From Turicibacter sp. TJ11 (GTDB lineage Bacteria; Bacillota_I; Bacilli_A; MOL361; Turicibacteraceae): DNA of 64,000 nucleotides. The notes beneath the pieces were generated by a model. It was not told where the DNA came from and ran no database searches. It was given only the letters and a program-made list of their open reading frames with translations. The translations under genes were made by a program, and so were the position numbers. Every line of letters starts with the position of its first letter. Within the stretch, counting starts at the first letter, position 1. Below, piece by piece: positions 7,322 to 16,871 of the stretch. The DNA is taken from positions 459,861 through 523,860 of the forward strand of contig NZ_CP069349.1 in assembly GCF_021497505.1 (NCBI RefSeq). The letters are read 5' to 3'.

Positions 7322-9229
7322 ATGAGAATTACAGGCTTATTAAGCAGACAGTCAATTAGCTTGGATTTAAAAGCAGACAATAAGAAAGCAGCGATTGATG
7401 AATTAGTTGATTTAGTAAATGCTAGTGGGAACTTAAGTGACAAGGAAGCCTATAAAAAAGGAATTATTGCTCGTGAGGAGCAAAGTACAACCGGAATTGG
7501 TGAAGGAATTGCCATTCCACATGCTAAAACAAGTGCAGTGAAAAAAGCATGTCTAGGAGCTGCAGTTAGTAAAGCGGGTGTGGATTATGAATCATTTGAC
7601 GGTAGTTTAGCTCACTTATTCTTTATGATTGCAGCACCGGATGGAGCTAATAACACTCATCTAGAAGTGTTATCACGTTTATCAACTATTTTAATGGATG
7701 AAGATTTCCGTAAGAAGTTAATGAATGCTCATACAGTAGATGAGTTTTTATCGTTAATTGACGCTAAAGAAACAGAAGCGTTTAAAGAAGAAACAGAATC
7801 ACAAACAGATGAGTTTTATGAAGCACCTAAACGAGGAGATGCGAAATATCCACGCGTACTAGCTGTTACGGCTTGTCCAACAGGAATTGCGCATACGTTT
7901 ATGGCGGCAGAGGCGTTAAATAAAAAAGGCGCTGAAATGGGAATTTCTATCAAGGTTGAAACGAACGGTTCAGCAGGAGCAAAAAATGTTTTAACTAAAG
8001 AAGAAATCGAACACTGTGATGCGATTATCGTTGCAGCAGATAAAAAAGTAGAAATGGCTCGATTCAATGGTAAAAAGGTCATTCAAACGAAAGTTGCCGA
8101 TGGAATTCATAAGTCTGAGGAATTAATTAATCGTGCCATTAACGGAGATGCACCTATTTATCATAGTTCAGAAGGATCAGCAAACACAGAAGAAGAAGTT
8201 AGTGAAAGTTTAGGTCGTCAATTATATAAACATCTAATGAATGGTGTTTCTAATATGTTACCATTTGTTGTTGCAGGTGGAATTTTAATCGCACTTGCGT
8301 TCTTATTTGATGATCGTTCAATCAATCCAGCTAACTTTGGATCGAATACTCCACTTGCCGCATTTTTTAAATCTATCGGAGATGCAGCGTTTGGCTTTTT
8401 GTTACCGGTTTTAGCGGGATTTATTGCCGTTAGTATTGCTGATCGCCCAGCAATGGTCGTTGGATTTGTTGGTGGACTCTTAGCTAACACAGGTGGAGCA
8501 GGATTTTTAGGAGCATTACTAGCGGGATTCATTGCCGGTTACTTAGTGTTAGGATTACGTAAAGTCTTTAGTTTCTTACCATCATCATTAGAGGGAATTA
8601 AACCCGTACTACTGTATCCATTATTCGGAACATTGTTAGTTGGAGTGGTGATGACGTTCGTTGTTAATCCTCCGGTTGCCTATTTAAATAACGGATTAAC
8701 TAATTTCTTAAATGGTTTAGGAACAAGCTCAGCTGTCATTTTAGGAATTGTTGTAGCGGCTATGATGTCAATCGATATGGGTGGACCATTTAATAAAGCA
8801 GCTTACGTTTTCGGTATTGCTTCATTACAATCAGGAAACGAAATGGTCATGGCAGCTGTTATGGCAGGTGGAATGGTTCCACCGCTTGCAATTGCATTAG
8901 CGACAACGTTTTATAAAAATCGTTTTACACCACAAGAACGTGATTCAGGAAAAGTCAATTACGTCATGGGAGCCTCATTTATTACAGAAGGTGCGATTCC
9001 ATTTGCTGCGGCAGATCCACTTAAAGTCATTCCTTCATGTGCGATAGGAGCAGCAGTAGCGGGAGCATTAACAATGATCTTTGGATGTACGTTACCAGCG
9101 CCACATGGTGGAATCTTCGTTTTCCCAGTCGTAGGAAATTGGCCAATGTATTTAGTTGCAATCTTAGTAGGATCGATTGTTGGAGCTGTTATTTTAGGCT
9201 TCTTAAAACGTCCAAGACATGAAGCTTAA
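7322..9229 (+). CDS. fruA: Fructose-specific PTS enzyme IIABC
   Basis: The 635-residue membrane transporter imports fructose and phosphorylates it to fructose-1-phosphate. The IIA domain (residues 1-145) has the phospho-His in GEGIAIPHAK (His67). The IIB domain (about 175-275) has the Cys in VTACPTGIAHT. The IIC domain (from about 300) is a polytopic channel with many Gly-rich segments. Domain order A-B-C and length are normal. The SD GGAGG precedes the ATG. A terminator follows, closing the three-gene operon. Confidence 0.96.
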   Translation: MRITGLLSRQSISLDLKADNKKAAIDELVDLVNASGNLSDKEAYKKGIIAREEQSTTGIGEGIAIPHAKTSAVKKACLGAAVSKAGVDYESFDGSLAHLFFMIAAPDGANNTHLEVLSRLSTILMDEDFRKKLMNAHTVDEFLSLIDAKETEAFKEETESQTDEFYEAPKRGDAKYPRVLAVTACPTGIAHTFMAAEALNKKGAEMGISIKVETNGSAGAKNVLTKEEIEHCDAIIVAADKKVEMARFNGKKVIQTKVADGIHKSEELINRAINGDAPIYHSSEGSANTEEEVSESLGRQLYKHLMNGVSNMLPFVVAGGILIALAFLFDDRSINPANFGSNTPLAAFFKSIGDAAFGFLLPVLAGFIAVSIADRPAMVVGFVGGLLANTGGAGFLGALLAGFIAGYLVLGLRKVFSFLPSSLEGIKPVLLYPLFGTLLVGVVMTFVVNPPVAYLNNGLTNFLNGLGTSSAVILGIVVAAMMSIDMGGPFNKAAYVFGIASLQSGNEMVMAAVMAGGMVPPLAIALATTFYKNRFTPQERDSGKVNYVMGASFITEGAIPFAAADPLKVIPSCAIGAAVAGALTMIFGCTLPAPHGGIFVFPVVGNWPMYLVAILVGSIVGAVILGFLKRPRHEA

Positions 9230-9247
9230 TAAATAAAAAAGAAGATA

Positions 9248-9280
9248 AAAAGCTTGAAGTCATTAACTTCAAGCTTTTTA
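9248..9280 (+). terminator. Terminator of the fru operon
   Basis: AAAAGCTTGAAGT (9248-9260) pairs with ACTTCAAGCTTTT (9265-9277), followed by further T. Confidence 0.9.
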
Positions 9281-9311
9281 TTTTAAATGAAAGATTAGTG
9301 CGAAAAATAAA

Positions 9312-9360
9312 GCCTCGTATAAAATACTCTAATAGGGTATCAATCATACGAGGTTTTTTA
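9312..9360. terminator. Bidirectional terminator between fruA and the leftward gene
   Basis: CCTCGTAT pairs with ATACGAGG across an inner stem. It is followed by TTTTTT on the plus strand and by a T-rich stretch on the minus strand, just past the leftward gene's stop. Confidence 0.75.
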
Positions 9361-9365
9361 CTGAT

Positions 9366-9995
9366 TTAATTTTCTTTTAGTTGACCATTTGCTATTAAAA
9401 ATTCCTTGAATAATGGAAGTTTTTCAATTAGCTCATCGCAAAATTGACGCCACTCTGGTAATCGATGAGTATGACGCTGTGACCAAATGTTCATCAGTTG
9501 CAAATAATTCGTCGTTACACGACCTGTCATTTTTAATCCTGCTGGTGTTGAATAAAGTAACTTTAAATAATCCTCTTTAGCATTTGTTTCATGATAGATG
9601 GATTGAAGTTCTTTTAATCGCTCAATGATGACTGGATCGGTGTACTCGTTAAAAGCCTCTTCTAAATTAAATTTACTAATACGGTGCATTGTGCTCATCC
9701 CTGTAATGATATCGGCAAAGTGATAACGTTGAAATTCAATCCATGCTTTATTTGTAAACGTAAGATCCATATTAACGACAATCCCTTTAGCGAATGAGCA
9801 ATGACCACTATTTAAAGGGGCCTTTAATAACTTTAATACACGAGTATAGTGACGGTTATCAGAAGCTAAAGCTTCTTTTAACGTGTTGATTTGTTCTAAA
9901 CAATATTGTTCATTATATTCTTCAATCATGGCATAGCCACTTGAAATAATGGTTTCTTCTAAGTCATAAACTTGAAAATTAGTGATGACAGACAT
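9366..9995 (-). CDS. Divergent ThyX-like (flavin-dependent thymidylate synthase fold) protein
   Basis: The 209-residue protein resembles ThyX in layout. SGHCSF sits where ThyX has its GHxS segment. EFQRYHFADI followed by GMSTMHRI recalls the Q..RHR..S dUMP/FAD motif. TTNYLQLMNIWSQRHTHR followed by EWRQF recalls the C-terminal NL..WxHF segment. The canonical RHR-x7-S motif is not intact, so catalysis as a thymidylate synthase is doubtful. It is monocistronic, with the start ATG behind AGGGGGA on the minus strand. It could instead be an unrelated helical protein. Family assignment is moderate. Confidence 0.5.
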   Translation of the reverse strand: MSVITNFQVYDLEETIISSGYAMIEEYNEQYCLEQINTLKEALASDNRHYTRVLKLLKAPLNSGHCSFAKGIVVNMDLTFTNKAWIEFQRYHFADIITGMSTMHRISKFNLEEAFNEYTDPVIIERLKELQSIYHETNAKEDYLKLLYSTPAGLKMTGRVTTNYLQLMNIWSQRHTHRLPEWRQFCDELIEKLPLFKEFLIANGQLKEN

Positions 9996-10370
9996 GCGTG
10001 AAAATCCCCCTTATTTAAATTTGTCTATTAGTTAGATATTTTGTCGGTAAAAGCTTAGGTTTAATGATATCTTGAAAGAGGAGATTAATCAAGAGGTAAA
10101 GTGTCATCTTAAAAACATTTTTAATGGAACTAAAGACTCAATTACTGATTAAAAGACATCATTTAATACAGTTGAATAATAGTTTAGGTATGGTTCATTC
10201 TTATATGCAGTTAGATAATCTTAATTAAGTTTAGTTGTCGTTTTAATGTGATTTTTGTAGTATAAAAGTCTGTGAGTGGCAAAGATATTTATGAATGGAT
10301 GACAGAGATAGACAAGTTATTCATTTTTGAGGTGATAAAATAAAAAAATGTAAAAAGGGAGGGAAGTCAT
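9996..10370. other. 375-bp intergenic region with no clear element
   Basis: It separates divergent genes. It is AT-rich with scattered stops in all frames and shows no strong hairpin, repeat or consensus promoter pair. Confidence 0.4.
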
Positions 10371-10937
10371 ATGGAAAATCCTAAATCATTTTCGACTTTT
10401 TTAGATGGTTTTAATTTAGGAACTTTTTTGTCACTTCTTTCATTAGTGACGTTGTTAATGAAAAGTCCAACCATTGAAGGATATATATTTATTACGATCT
10501 TAATTATTATAACGGGAATCGTGGTGGGAGTCGTTCGTCAATATTTATTAATTCAATTAACTTTGACAAAAAACATGAAACACGCCTTTATGAATTCAGG
10601 AAATAACATTCCCACTAGATTATTAGAAATGAGAAATCATAAATTGGGTGATGCATTGAATTTATTAGTTGGAATTAGTGCAAGATTACGATTCAATATG
10701 TATTTAATCGGGGCATTAATGTTATTGCTTGTTTTAACGTTACTATTACCGACTGTTTATAGCTATAAAATAGCTTCTAAAATTCTTATTTTTAGCAGTG
10801 TTTGGAGTATCATCTTTATCATAAATGCGGCTAAGATGATATTAGAAGTTAGTCATAATTGTCATTATTTACAATGTCAAATTAGACACTTATTAAAACT
10901 TCATCAATTTAATCAAACCGAATTTGGCCAAAAATAA
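10371..10937 (+). CDS. Small membrane protein of unknown function
   Basis: The 188-residue protein has four predicted membrane segments: about residues 17-33, 39-60, 110-130 and 137-157. A positively charged cytoplasmic loop of some 45 residues separates the two pairs. The C-terminus (HNCHYLQCQIRHLLKLHQFN) is rich in His and Cys. The SD AGGGAGG precedes the ATG. I do not recognise the family. A strong terminator follows. Confidence 0.7.
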   Translation: MENPKSFSTFLDGFNLGTFLSLLSLVTLLMKSPTIEGYIFITILIIITGIVVGVVRQYLLIQLTLTKNMKHAFMNSGNNIPTRLLEMRNHKLGDALNLLVGISARLRFNMYLIGALMLLLVLTLLLPTVYSYKIASKILIFSSVWSIIFIINAAKMILEVSHNCHYLQCQIRHLLKLHQFNQTEFGQK

Positions 10938-10945
10938 AGCTAGCT

Positions 10946-10973
10946 AACTATCCTTATTAAGGATAGTTTTTTG
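10946..10973 (+). terminator. Terminator of the membrane protein gene
   Basis: AACTATCCTT (10946-10955) and AAGGATAGTT (10959-10968) with a 3-base loop, then a T run. Confidence 0.9.
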
Positions 10974-11055
10974 TATTTGATGAGATCGCGTCACATCATC
11001 AAAGCTAGTGTTATGTAATAAATTTAGATTTTGATGAAAGCGGGGGGGGATTAGA

Positions 11056-11863
11056 TTGAAAACAGAATTTTCTCAAACGTTAGCTTGGCGGACAATCATC
11101 GTTTGTAGTCTCATTCAATTGTTGATGTCCATGATGAATTTAATGATCATGGCTCATTCATTCAATCAGTCATCGTGGGTTTATCAATTTTATTAGTTAT
11201 ATGATCATGATTAGTTACGTCATTAGTTGTTCAAGTTATCGGTATAAAGCATGGATGTATAATCTAAAGGGCTTGAAAGATAAAGAATTCCTGTGGTGTG
11301 GACTTTTAGTATTTGTCACGCAATATTTTATATCTTCAGGTGGTTATCCAGTCGTTTTAAGTCTTCTTTTTTATGTGAATAAATCGTTAGCGATGAATCT
11401 ATCTCATCAATCGCTTATAAGTTTTACGAATGACAGCGATTGATTATTTGCCTGTTTAACGATCTCTTTTTTAGTTCCTATTTTTGAAGAACTGTTATTT
11501 AGAGGTGTCATATTGAGTCGGTTATCTCAACGTTTTTCGGATTTTTGGTCTTTAATAACCATGTCACTTAGCTTTGGACTTCTTCATGGAGTCGACTTTA
11601 TTGGAGCAACGGTGTTTGGATATTTATGTGGCGCTTTATATCTTAAATTTAAAAATATTTGGGCTTCCATTTTAGTACATAGTCTAAATAATGCACTTGG
11701 TTGTCTCTTTTTTGTTATCAATCAAAATCAGAAGCTTTCATTGCCGAGTTTTAATGAAGTGGAAGTACTTCATTCATTTAAAGAAGGATTCAGTTTTTTA
11801 CTGATTGGGGGTGTCTTCCTCGTTTTTACCTTAAAACATCTAAATCAATCACGTCTTGAATAG
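11056..11863 (+). pseudogene. CPBP-family intramembrane protease, broken by a frameshift and a stop codon
   Basis: Translation from TTG at 11056 (SD of G residues at 11042-11049) gives MKTEFSQTLAWRTIIVCS and stops at TAG near 11194. The reading then continues one frame over (ISYMIMISYVISCSS), reaches an in-frame TGA at 11441-11443, and resumes as FEELLFRGV. All three CPBP motifs survive: EELLFR, SFGLLHG and HSLNNALG. Active relatives are membrane glutamic proteases linked to bacteriocin self-immunity or protein processing. Two independent lesions make a sequencing error an unlikely full explanation. Confidence 0.75.
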
Positions 11864-11984
11864 AGACTTTTTTTATTGGACAGAATAGAAAAAATTTGAA
11901 TGAATGAACGATTTAGAAGCGTTAAGGAATAGTTGTATTAGATGGACAGAGCCTTATTTGCTTGAGATGATTTGATTTCTTATT

Positions 11985-12032
11985 TTTACAAAAAAGAGAT
12001 ACGGCATATAGCTAACGATAAACTATATGCCG
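11985..12032 (-). terminator. Terminator of the exonuclease III gene
   Basis: On the minus strand CGGCATATAG / CTATATGCCG (12032-12002) is followed by GTATCTCTTTTTTG. Confidence 0.85.
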
Positions 12033-12051
12033 CACGAATGGTCAATTTTTT

Positions 12052-12810
12052 TTATAAATCAATGGTTAATCCAACTGGACAATGATCCGATCCTAAAATT
12101 TCAGCATAAATTTGTGCACTCTCAAGTTGATCTTTTAACTTAGCTGATGCAATAAAATAGTCAATGCGCCATCCCACATTTTTTGAACGAGCATTGGCAC
12201 GATAAGACCACCAAGAGTAGCAGTTTTCTTTAGTCGGATAAAAATGACGGAATGTATCAATAAACCCAGCCTCCAAAAGATGAGTCATTTCCTCACGCTC
12301 AGAAGGTGTGAATCCAGGATTTTTAGTATTCGTTTTAGGATTTTTTAAATCGATAGCTTGATGAGCGACGTTTAAATCACCGCAAATAATGACAGGGTTT
12401 AGTTTTTCAAGTTCTGTGAGATAAGAACGAAAATCTTGTTCCCATTTTAAGCGATAATCGAGTCGAGCTAATTCATTTTGTGAATTGGGCGTATAAACGG
12501 TCACTAAGTAAAACTGAGGATATTCAAGCGTAATCACACGTCCTTCTTGATCATGTTCCTCCATTCCAATTCCATAAGCGACGGATAATGGCTCATGTTT
12601 AGTAAAAATAGCAGTTCCAGAATATCCTTTTTTAACGGCATAATTCCAGTATTGATAATAGCCTTCTAATTTTAAATCGATTTGTCCTTCTTGTAATTTT
12701 GTTTCTTGAACACAGAAAAAATCTGCATCCACGTCATTGAAAAAATCTAAAAATCCTTTTTTAACACAAGCACGTAATCCATTCACGTTCCAAGAGATCA
12801 ATTTTAACAC
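12052..12810 (-). CDS. xth: Exodeoxyribonuclease III (AP endonuclease)
   Basis: The 252-residue enzyme acts in base excision repair. It cuts DNA 5' to abasic sites and has 3'-5' exonuclease activity. It shows the full family set: [11 protein letters not shown] at the N-terminus, CVQETKLQ with the metal-binding Glu, [28 protein letters not shown] and the C-terminal GSDHCPV with the catalytic His. Length is typical. It stands alone between a pseudogene and a two-component pair and carries its own terminator. Confidence 0.96.
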   Translation of the reverse strand: MLKLISWNVNGLRACVKKGFLDFFNDVDADFFCVQETKLQEGQIDLKLEGYYQYWNYAVKKGYSGTAIFTKHEPLSVAYGIGMEEHDQEGRVITLEYPQFYLVTVYTPNSQNELARLDYRLKWEQDFRSYLTELEKLNPVIICGDLNVAHQAIDLKNPKTNTKNPGFTPSEREEMTHLLEAGFIDTFRHFYPTKENCYSWWSYRANARSKNVGWRIDYFIASAKLKDQLESAQIYAEILGSDHCPVGLTIDL

Positions 12811-12872
12811 TAGTTTTTCCTCCTTTTTTTGATTAGTTTACCGAAAATTCATTTAAAAGTCCAACGAGATGA

Positions 12873-12902
12873 TTAAAAAAAGCCCAATACATTAATTGGG
12901 CT
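12873..12902 (-). terminator. Terminator of the two-component operon
   Basis: On the minus strand AGCCCAAT / ATTGGGCT is followed by a run of T. The kinase stop codon (12892-12894) lies in the loop, so the gene ends inside its own terminator. Confidence 0.85.
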
Positions 12903-14196
12903 CTTGAATGAGATGTTTAAGTGAAAATCGTTGGGATTTAGTTGGTAATGTCACGGTGAATGTTGTTCGTCCATTGAGAACACTTGTCACTGAAATGCTT
13001 CCGTGATGTTGATCAATAATAGACTTTGCAATCGATAGGCCTAGTCCATAGCCACCCGTTTCACGAGCTCTAGAATCATCGACACGATAAAAACGTTCGA
13101 AAATTTTATCAAGATGTTTTTGGGGAATTCCTTCTCCTTCATTACTTATTTGAAGTTGATAACTCGAATGATGACGTTTAAGGCTAATGTGAATCGTTGT
13201 ACCGACAGGAGCATATTTAAGGGCGTTATCTAGTAAAATAACGGCTACTTGTTGAATGCGAGCTTCTTCTCCAACATACATCAAGTCGGGTTCAATTGAT
13301 ATCTCTAACGATTTCAAAGATTCAAAGACAATGGATTCAAAAGGGAGAATCACGTGTGTAATCGCTTCACTTAAATTAAAGGATGACTTGACTAAAGCTT
13401 CATGGCGATCAACTTTGGCTAAGTACAGTAAGTCACTCACTAATTTAGACATACGTTGTGTTTCTGATTTAATGTAATCAACCCATTTTTGTTCACTCAT
13501 AATTGTGTGATCTTTATTCGCTAATAAAACATCTGTCGTTGTTTGAATGACAGTTAATGGTGTTTTTAATTCATGTGAGGCATCTGCCACAAATCGCTGC
13601 TGTTTTTCCCACGCTAAAGCAATTGGTCGAATCGCCCAAGTTGCTAAATAATAACTAATAATCGATAAAATAATAATAGAAATGATACCGATGGCAACCA
13701 ACACTAAAATCAGTTGTGAGAGGGTTGCGATTTCTGATGATCGATCTAAAAAGACAAGAATCTTTGTTCCATTTGGATGAATTTGCATCAAATAACGTAA
13801 GTTTAAATCATTGAATGAAATTACTCCCTCGTCTTTCTCTAAGGAGAGGACATCAGCAACTAATGATTCGTAACTTGTTAAATCGGAACTTTCATCAATA
13901 TTAGTAATCATTTGAACGAGATGATTCGATTGATCTAAAATAATGGTAAAACTATCACGCCATAAATTTTTATTAATAGGAATCGGATCGTGTTTCGATT
14001 GAGGCATCATTAAATCACGATAAGGAAGATTATAATTTTTTCCTTCCGTTTGAGCGATTTGTTGCATTACTTTAATGGCCTGTGTTTTTCCACTTTGATA
14101 CATCAGATAAAAAGTTCCAGCAAATAAGGCAAAGAAAATGGTGAGTAAAATGGATAAATTAATCCAAATAAACCGACGTTTTAATTTTTTAATCAT
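12892..14196 (-). CDS. Two-component sensor histidine kinase
   Basis: The 434-residue membrane kinase has a first transmembrane segment at about residues 10-33, an extracytoplasmic sensor of about 120 residues, a second segment at about 160-186 and the cytoplasmic kinase core. The H box is ADASHELKTPLTVI (His208), the N box is LLDNALKYAP and the G box is GGYGLGLSIAKS. Its overall plan is like the CiaH/OmpR-partner class, but the signal is not known. It overlaps the response regulator gene by eight bases, so the pair is co-expressed. Confidence 0.93.
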   Translation of the reverse strand: MIKKLKRRFIWINLSILLTIFFALFAGTFYLMYQSGKTQAIKVMQQIAQTEGKNYNLPYRDLMMPQSKHDPIPINKNLWRDSFTIILDQSNHLVQMITNIDESSDLTSYESLVADVLSLEKDEGVISFNDLNLRYLMQIHPNGTKILVFLDRSSEIATLSQLILVLVAIGIISIIILSIISYYLATWAIRPIALAWEKQQRFVADASHELKTPLTVIQTTTDVLLANKDHTIMSEQKWVDYIKSETQRMSKLVSDLLYLAKVDRHEALVKSSFNLSEAITHVILPFESIVFESLKSLEISIEPDLMYVGEEARIQQVAVILLDNALKYAPVGTTIHISLKRHHSSYQLQISNEGEGIPQKHLDKIFERFYRVDDSRARETGGYGLGLSIAKSIIDQHHGSISVTSVLNGRTTFTVTLPTKSQRFSLKHLIQEPN

Positions 14197-14872
14197 CGGA
14201 GTTCACTCCAAGGCAGTATCCGACTCCACGAACGGTTTTAATTTTAACCGAAGAGTTGATAAACTGAAGTTTTTTTCGAAGAAAGGAAATATAAACTTCA
14301 ACATTATTGTAGTCAACCTCAGCGTCATACCCCCAAACCTTTTCAATCAGTAATTCTTTCGTGACAATTTGATTTCCATGATGCATTAAACAAGATAAGA
14401 TGTTGAATTCTTTTAGTCCAAGTTGTACTTTCTTTTCCTGACATCGAAGTTCATGAGTTGATAAATTAAGTTCCGTTTCTTCATAATGAACACAATCATC
14501 GGTCACCACATCACCTTGACGGCGAAGCAGGGCACGGACACGGGCGAGTAGTTCTTCGGTGGCAAAGGGCTTCGTTAGGTAATCATCAGCACCTAGATCA
14601 AGCCCGTAGACTTTATCGCTAATCTCATCTTTTGCGGTTAAAAATAAGACAGGGGTTGTGATTTTGTGATGGCGTAATTCTTTAAGAATGTCAAAGCCAT
14701 TTCGTTTAGGTAACATGACGTCTAAAATAATGAGATCATAAATGCCACTTAGACCATAATCTAAACCAGAATCGCCATCATTAAAAATATCAACGGTATA
14801 TTTTTGGCTTTTCATAATTTGTCCAATGACATCCGCTAATCGAACCTCATCTTCAACTAATAGTATTCTCAT
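14189..14872 (-). CDS. OmpR-family response regulator
   Basis: The 227-residue regulator has a receiver domain (acidic pocket VEDE, phospho-acceptor Asp51 in LILDVMLP, Lys in YLTKPF) and a C-terminal winged helix ending in KTVRGVGYCLG. It is the partner of the downstream kinase. I place the start at the ATG at 14872 because AAGAGG lies eight bases upstream. A GTG at 14881 would overlap that SD. The regulon is unknown. Confidence 0.93.
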   Translation of the reverse strand: MRILLVEDEVRLADVIGQIMKSQKYTVDIFNDGDSGLDYGLSGIYDLIILDVMLPKRNGFDILKELRHHKITTPVLFLTAKDEISDKVYGLDLGADDYLTKPFATEELLARVRALLRRQGDVVTDDCVHYEETELNLSTHELRCQEKKVQLGLKEFNILSCLMHHGNQIVTKELLIEKVWGYDAEVDYNNVEVYISFLRKKLQFINSSVKIKTVRGVGYCLGVNSDD

Positions 14873-15101
14873 ATCTTTCACCTCTTTTCATTATTTTAGC
14901 ATAAATGTCTTAAAACAATCTGAAAGAAGGGAGGAAAATAAAAAAGGTGATAGTGTATACTTTTTGTAGATAAACATAAAATGATAATAAAGACTATTTA
15001 GACGTAAAAATTGTTTTAAGCGTTGACACATAAATGCTCGTACGAATCACGATAAAATAGCTTTTATAGGAATAGATAAAGATAAAATTGGAGAGTTAGA
15101 G

Positions 15102-16415
15102 ATGTACTTACAAACAAGCCAGTATCATTTGATTAAAGGGAAGCATACCAATATCCCCATTCAACAATGGGAGGATGCTCCTTATTTATTAATCCAACCT
15201 CAAACCCATTTATTATATTTAGAGTGGGAAATCATTCTTGATGAAACAAGATTACCAGTGGGGACGATCGCATTAAAGCAACTAAAAGATTTGATGACAT
15301 TTGAAATCGTTTATGATTGGGAAATAGAGGACACAAGTGTGGAAGTCGTTTTAGAGTGTTTGAAGTTAGTCATGGATTATGCCTTTGGAACTCTAAGAAT
15401 TCAAACGTTAGTTATTCGTTTATACGCACTTGACTTTAAAATGATGAATCTTGTGCAGCGATTAGGAATGACACTTGAAGAAAAAATTATGATAGGTGGG
15501 GTGGTTTTTTCTGTTTATAGTCTCAGTCACGATCAGCAACATTCGATGATGAAAATGAGATCGTCGTCTTTAGTTCAAAGTCAGATTCTGCAGTTTGTGA
15601 AACAAGAAGAACCTATTCGTCTGATGATTCAGACAGGACAACGATTAAACAAACATGCTCCAATTGATTTATTAAGAGATTATCATTATCGATTATTTAT
15701 TCAAGATAATTTTTTTTATGATTATCTTCATCAATCAAATTGGATGAATCACTTAGGGGAAGTTGTCATTAGTAGAAAAAGCGTATTATCTGATTACGCA
15801 TATTTATTTCAAATTCAATTTAAAGACGGTGTAAGACTTGATCTAGAGTTTATTTCGCTTCATCAGTTATGGGCGGTCATTTACGAAGAAACATTATCAA
15901 AAGTCATTTTAGATAAAGATGATTTGCTTCATGCGCTTGATGAACCGAATGATAGCGCCTATTATGTTCAACGACCAACCGAAGAAGAATTTCATGAGTT
16001 ATTAAATAATATTTGGTGGTATCAAATTGAAGTGGCCAAAGCACTTTACCGAGATGAAATACCATTAGTCATCCGAATGTATGAAGGAGAATTGTTACAA
16101 GAGATTACCACGTTATTAAGCTGGAAAATCGGTATTAAGTATGACTGGAAAGTTGATTTAGGACGTCATAAACGTTGGTTAAAGCGATATTTACCAGAAC
16201 ATACGTACTTAGACTATATCAGTGTCTGTTCCATCATCAATCCTCATTCAGTTTGGGAAAACTTATTTTCTATTGAACCGTTTGTACAAAAACTAGCAAA
16301 AGAAATTGGAAGTTATTTAGGATATGCTTTCGATCATTCTCAAGGAGATAAAGTCAAGCAGTTCTTGCATCGAATGAACTCTTTACCAGATAATGCGACA
16401 GATTTTAATCATTAA
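15102..16415 (+). CDS. Fusion of a GNAT-like domain with a degenerate aminoglycoside 6-nucleotidyltransferase
   Basis: The 437-residue protein has an N-terminal GNAT-like domain (about 1-145, ending RLYALDFKMMNLVQRLGMTLEEKI) joined to a C-terminal domain that follows ANT(6)/AadK throughout: DGVRLDLEF, VILDKDDLL, RPTEEEFHELLNNIWWYQIEVAKALYRDE, YDWKVDLGRHKRWLKRYLP. In AadK the nucleotide site reads GSR...DYD. Here it is GQR (179-181) and DYH (193-195), so one metal-binding Asp and the Ser are replaced, while Asp247 is kept. Adenylylation, and hence streptomycin resistance, is therefore doubtful. The acetyltransferase half may be the working part. SD GGAGAG precedes the ATG. Confidence 0.75.
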   Translation: MYLQTSQYHLIKGKHTNIPIQQWEDAPYLLIQPQTHLLYLEWEIILDETRLPVGTIALKQLKDLMTFEIVYDWEIEDTSVEVVLECLKLVMDYAFGTLRIQTLVIRLYALDFKMMNLVQRLGMTLEEKIMIGGVVFSVYSLSHDQQHSMMKMRSSSLVQSQILQFVKQEEPIRLMIQTGQRLNKHAPIDLLRDYHYRLFIQDNFFYDYLHQSNWMNHLGEVVISRKSVLSDYAYLFQIQFKDGVRLDLEFISLHQLWAVIYEETLSKVILDKDDLLHALDEPNDSAYYVQRPTEEEFHELLNNIWWYQIEVAKALYRDEIPLVIRMYEGELLQEITTLLSWKIGIKYDWKVDLGRHKRWLKRYLPEHTYLDYISVCSIINPHSVWENLFSIEPFVQKLAKEIGSYLGYAFDHSQGDKVKQFLHRMNSLPDNATDFNH

Positions 16416-16569
16416 CGGAGTAAGAAAACAAGGATAAAAAATATGGCTTAATAAAAATTCAGGTCAGCATTCTATTGTTACAGAGATGTGATCTCACTGT
16501 TGTTAAATAGCTAGTGATAAGAAAGCTAATCTAAATATTTACCATTTTTTAATAATAGGATCATTCTTA
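16416..16569. other. Intergenic region before a palindromic terminator
   Basis: No gene or repeat is visible here. The next 35 bases hold the terminator, and 16605-16860 is likewise featureless apart from an SD-like GGGAGG at 16745 that no frame uses. Confidence 0.4.
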
Positions 16570-16604
16570 CAATAAAAGGTCACGGTGACCTTTTATTGTT
16601 TTTA
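16570..16604 (+). terminator. Near-perfect palindrome, terminator
   Basis: The arm CAATAAAAGGTCAC (16570-16583) is complementary to GTGACCTTTTATTG (16585-16598), with further T after it. Confidence 0.75.
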
Positions 16605-16871
16605 AGTTAATGAATTTGTAAAGAGTCTGATTTAATCGTTAGATAATTTATTTAAGGAATCATCATTTTCATTAATCGATTAACCGACAAGGTTACTCAT
16701 GAACGTAGAGATTAAAGAAAAATGATGACTAATTCACGGTGAAAGGGAGGTAAACTTTATCATTTACAAGGAATTTGGGAGTCGTTAAGAGCGGGAATGG
16801 TTTTTAATAGAATAACTTAAAATCAGTGTCATATACTCTAAGCAAGTAATCATTGAAAAATAGGGAGGAGA

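Noticed and set aside
7816-8532. Long open frames on the strand opposite fruA
   Set aside because: They lie inside an unmistakable PTS gene, have no SD and show Ala/Pro/Ser composition typical of antisense shadows.
11441-11443. TGA read as Trp or selenocysteine in the CPBP gene
   Set aside because: TGA is used as a stop elsewhere, no SECIS-like hairpin is seen, and the same gene also carries a frameshift.
15023-15058. Promoter of the GNAT-ANT gene from a perfect TTGACA
   Set aside because: The only -10-like hexamer (TAAAAT at 15053) is 24 bp away, too far for sigma-A.
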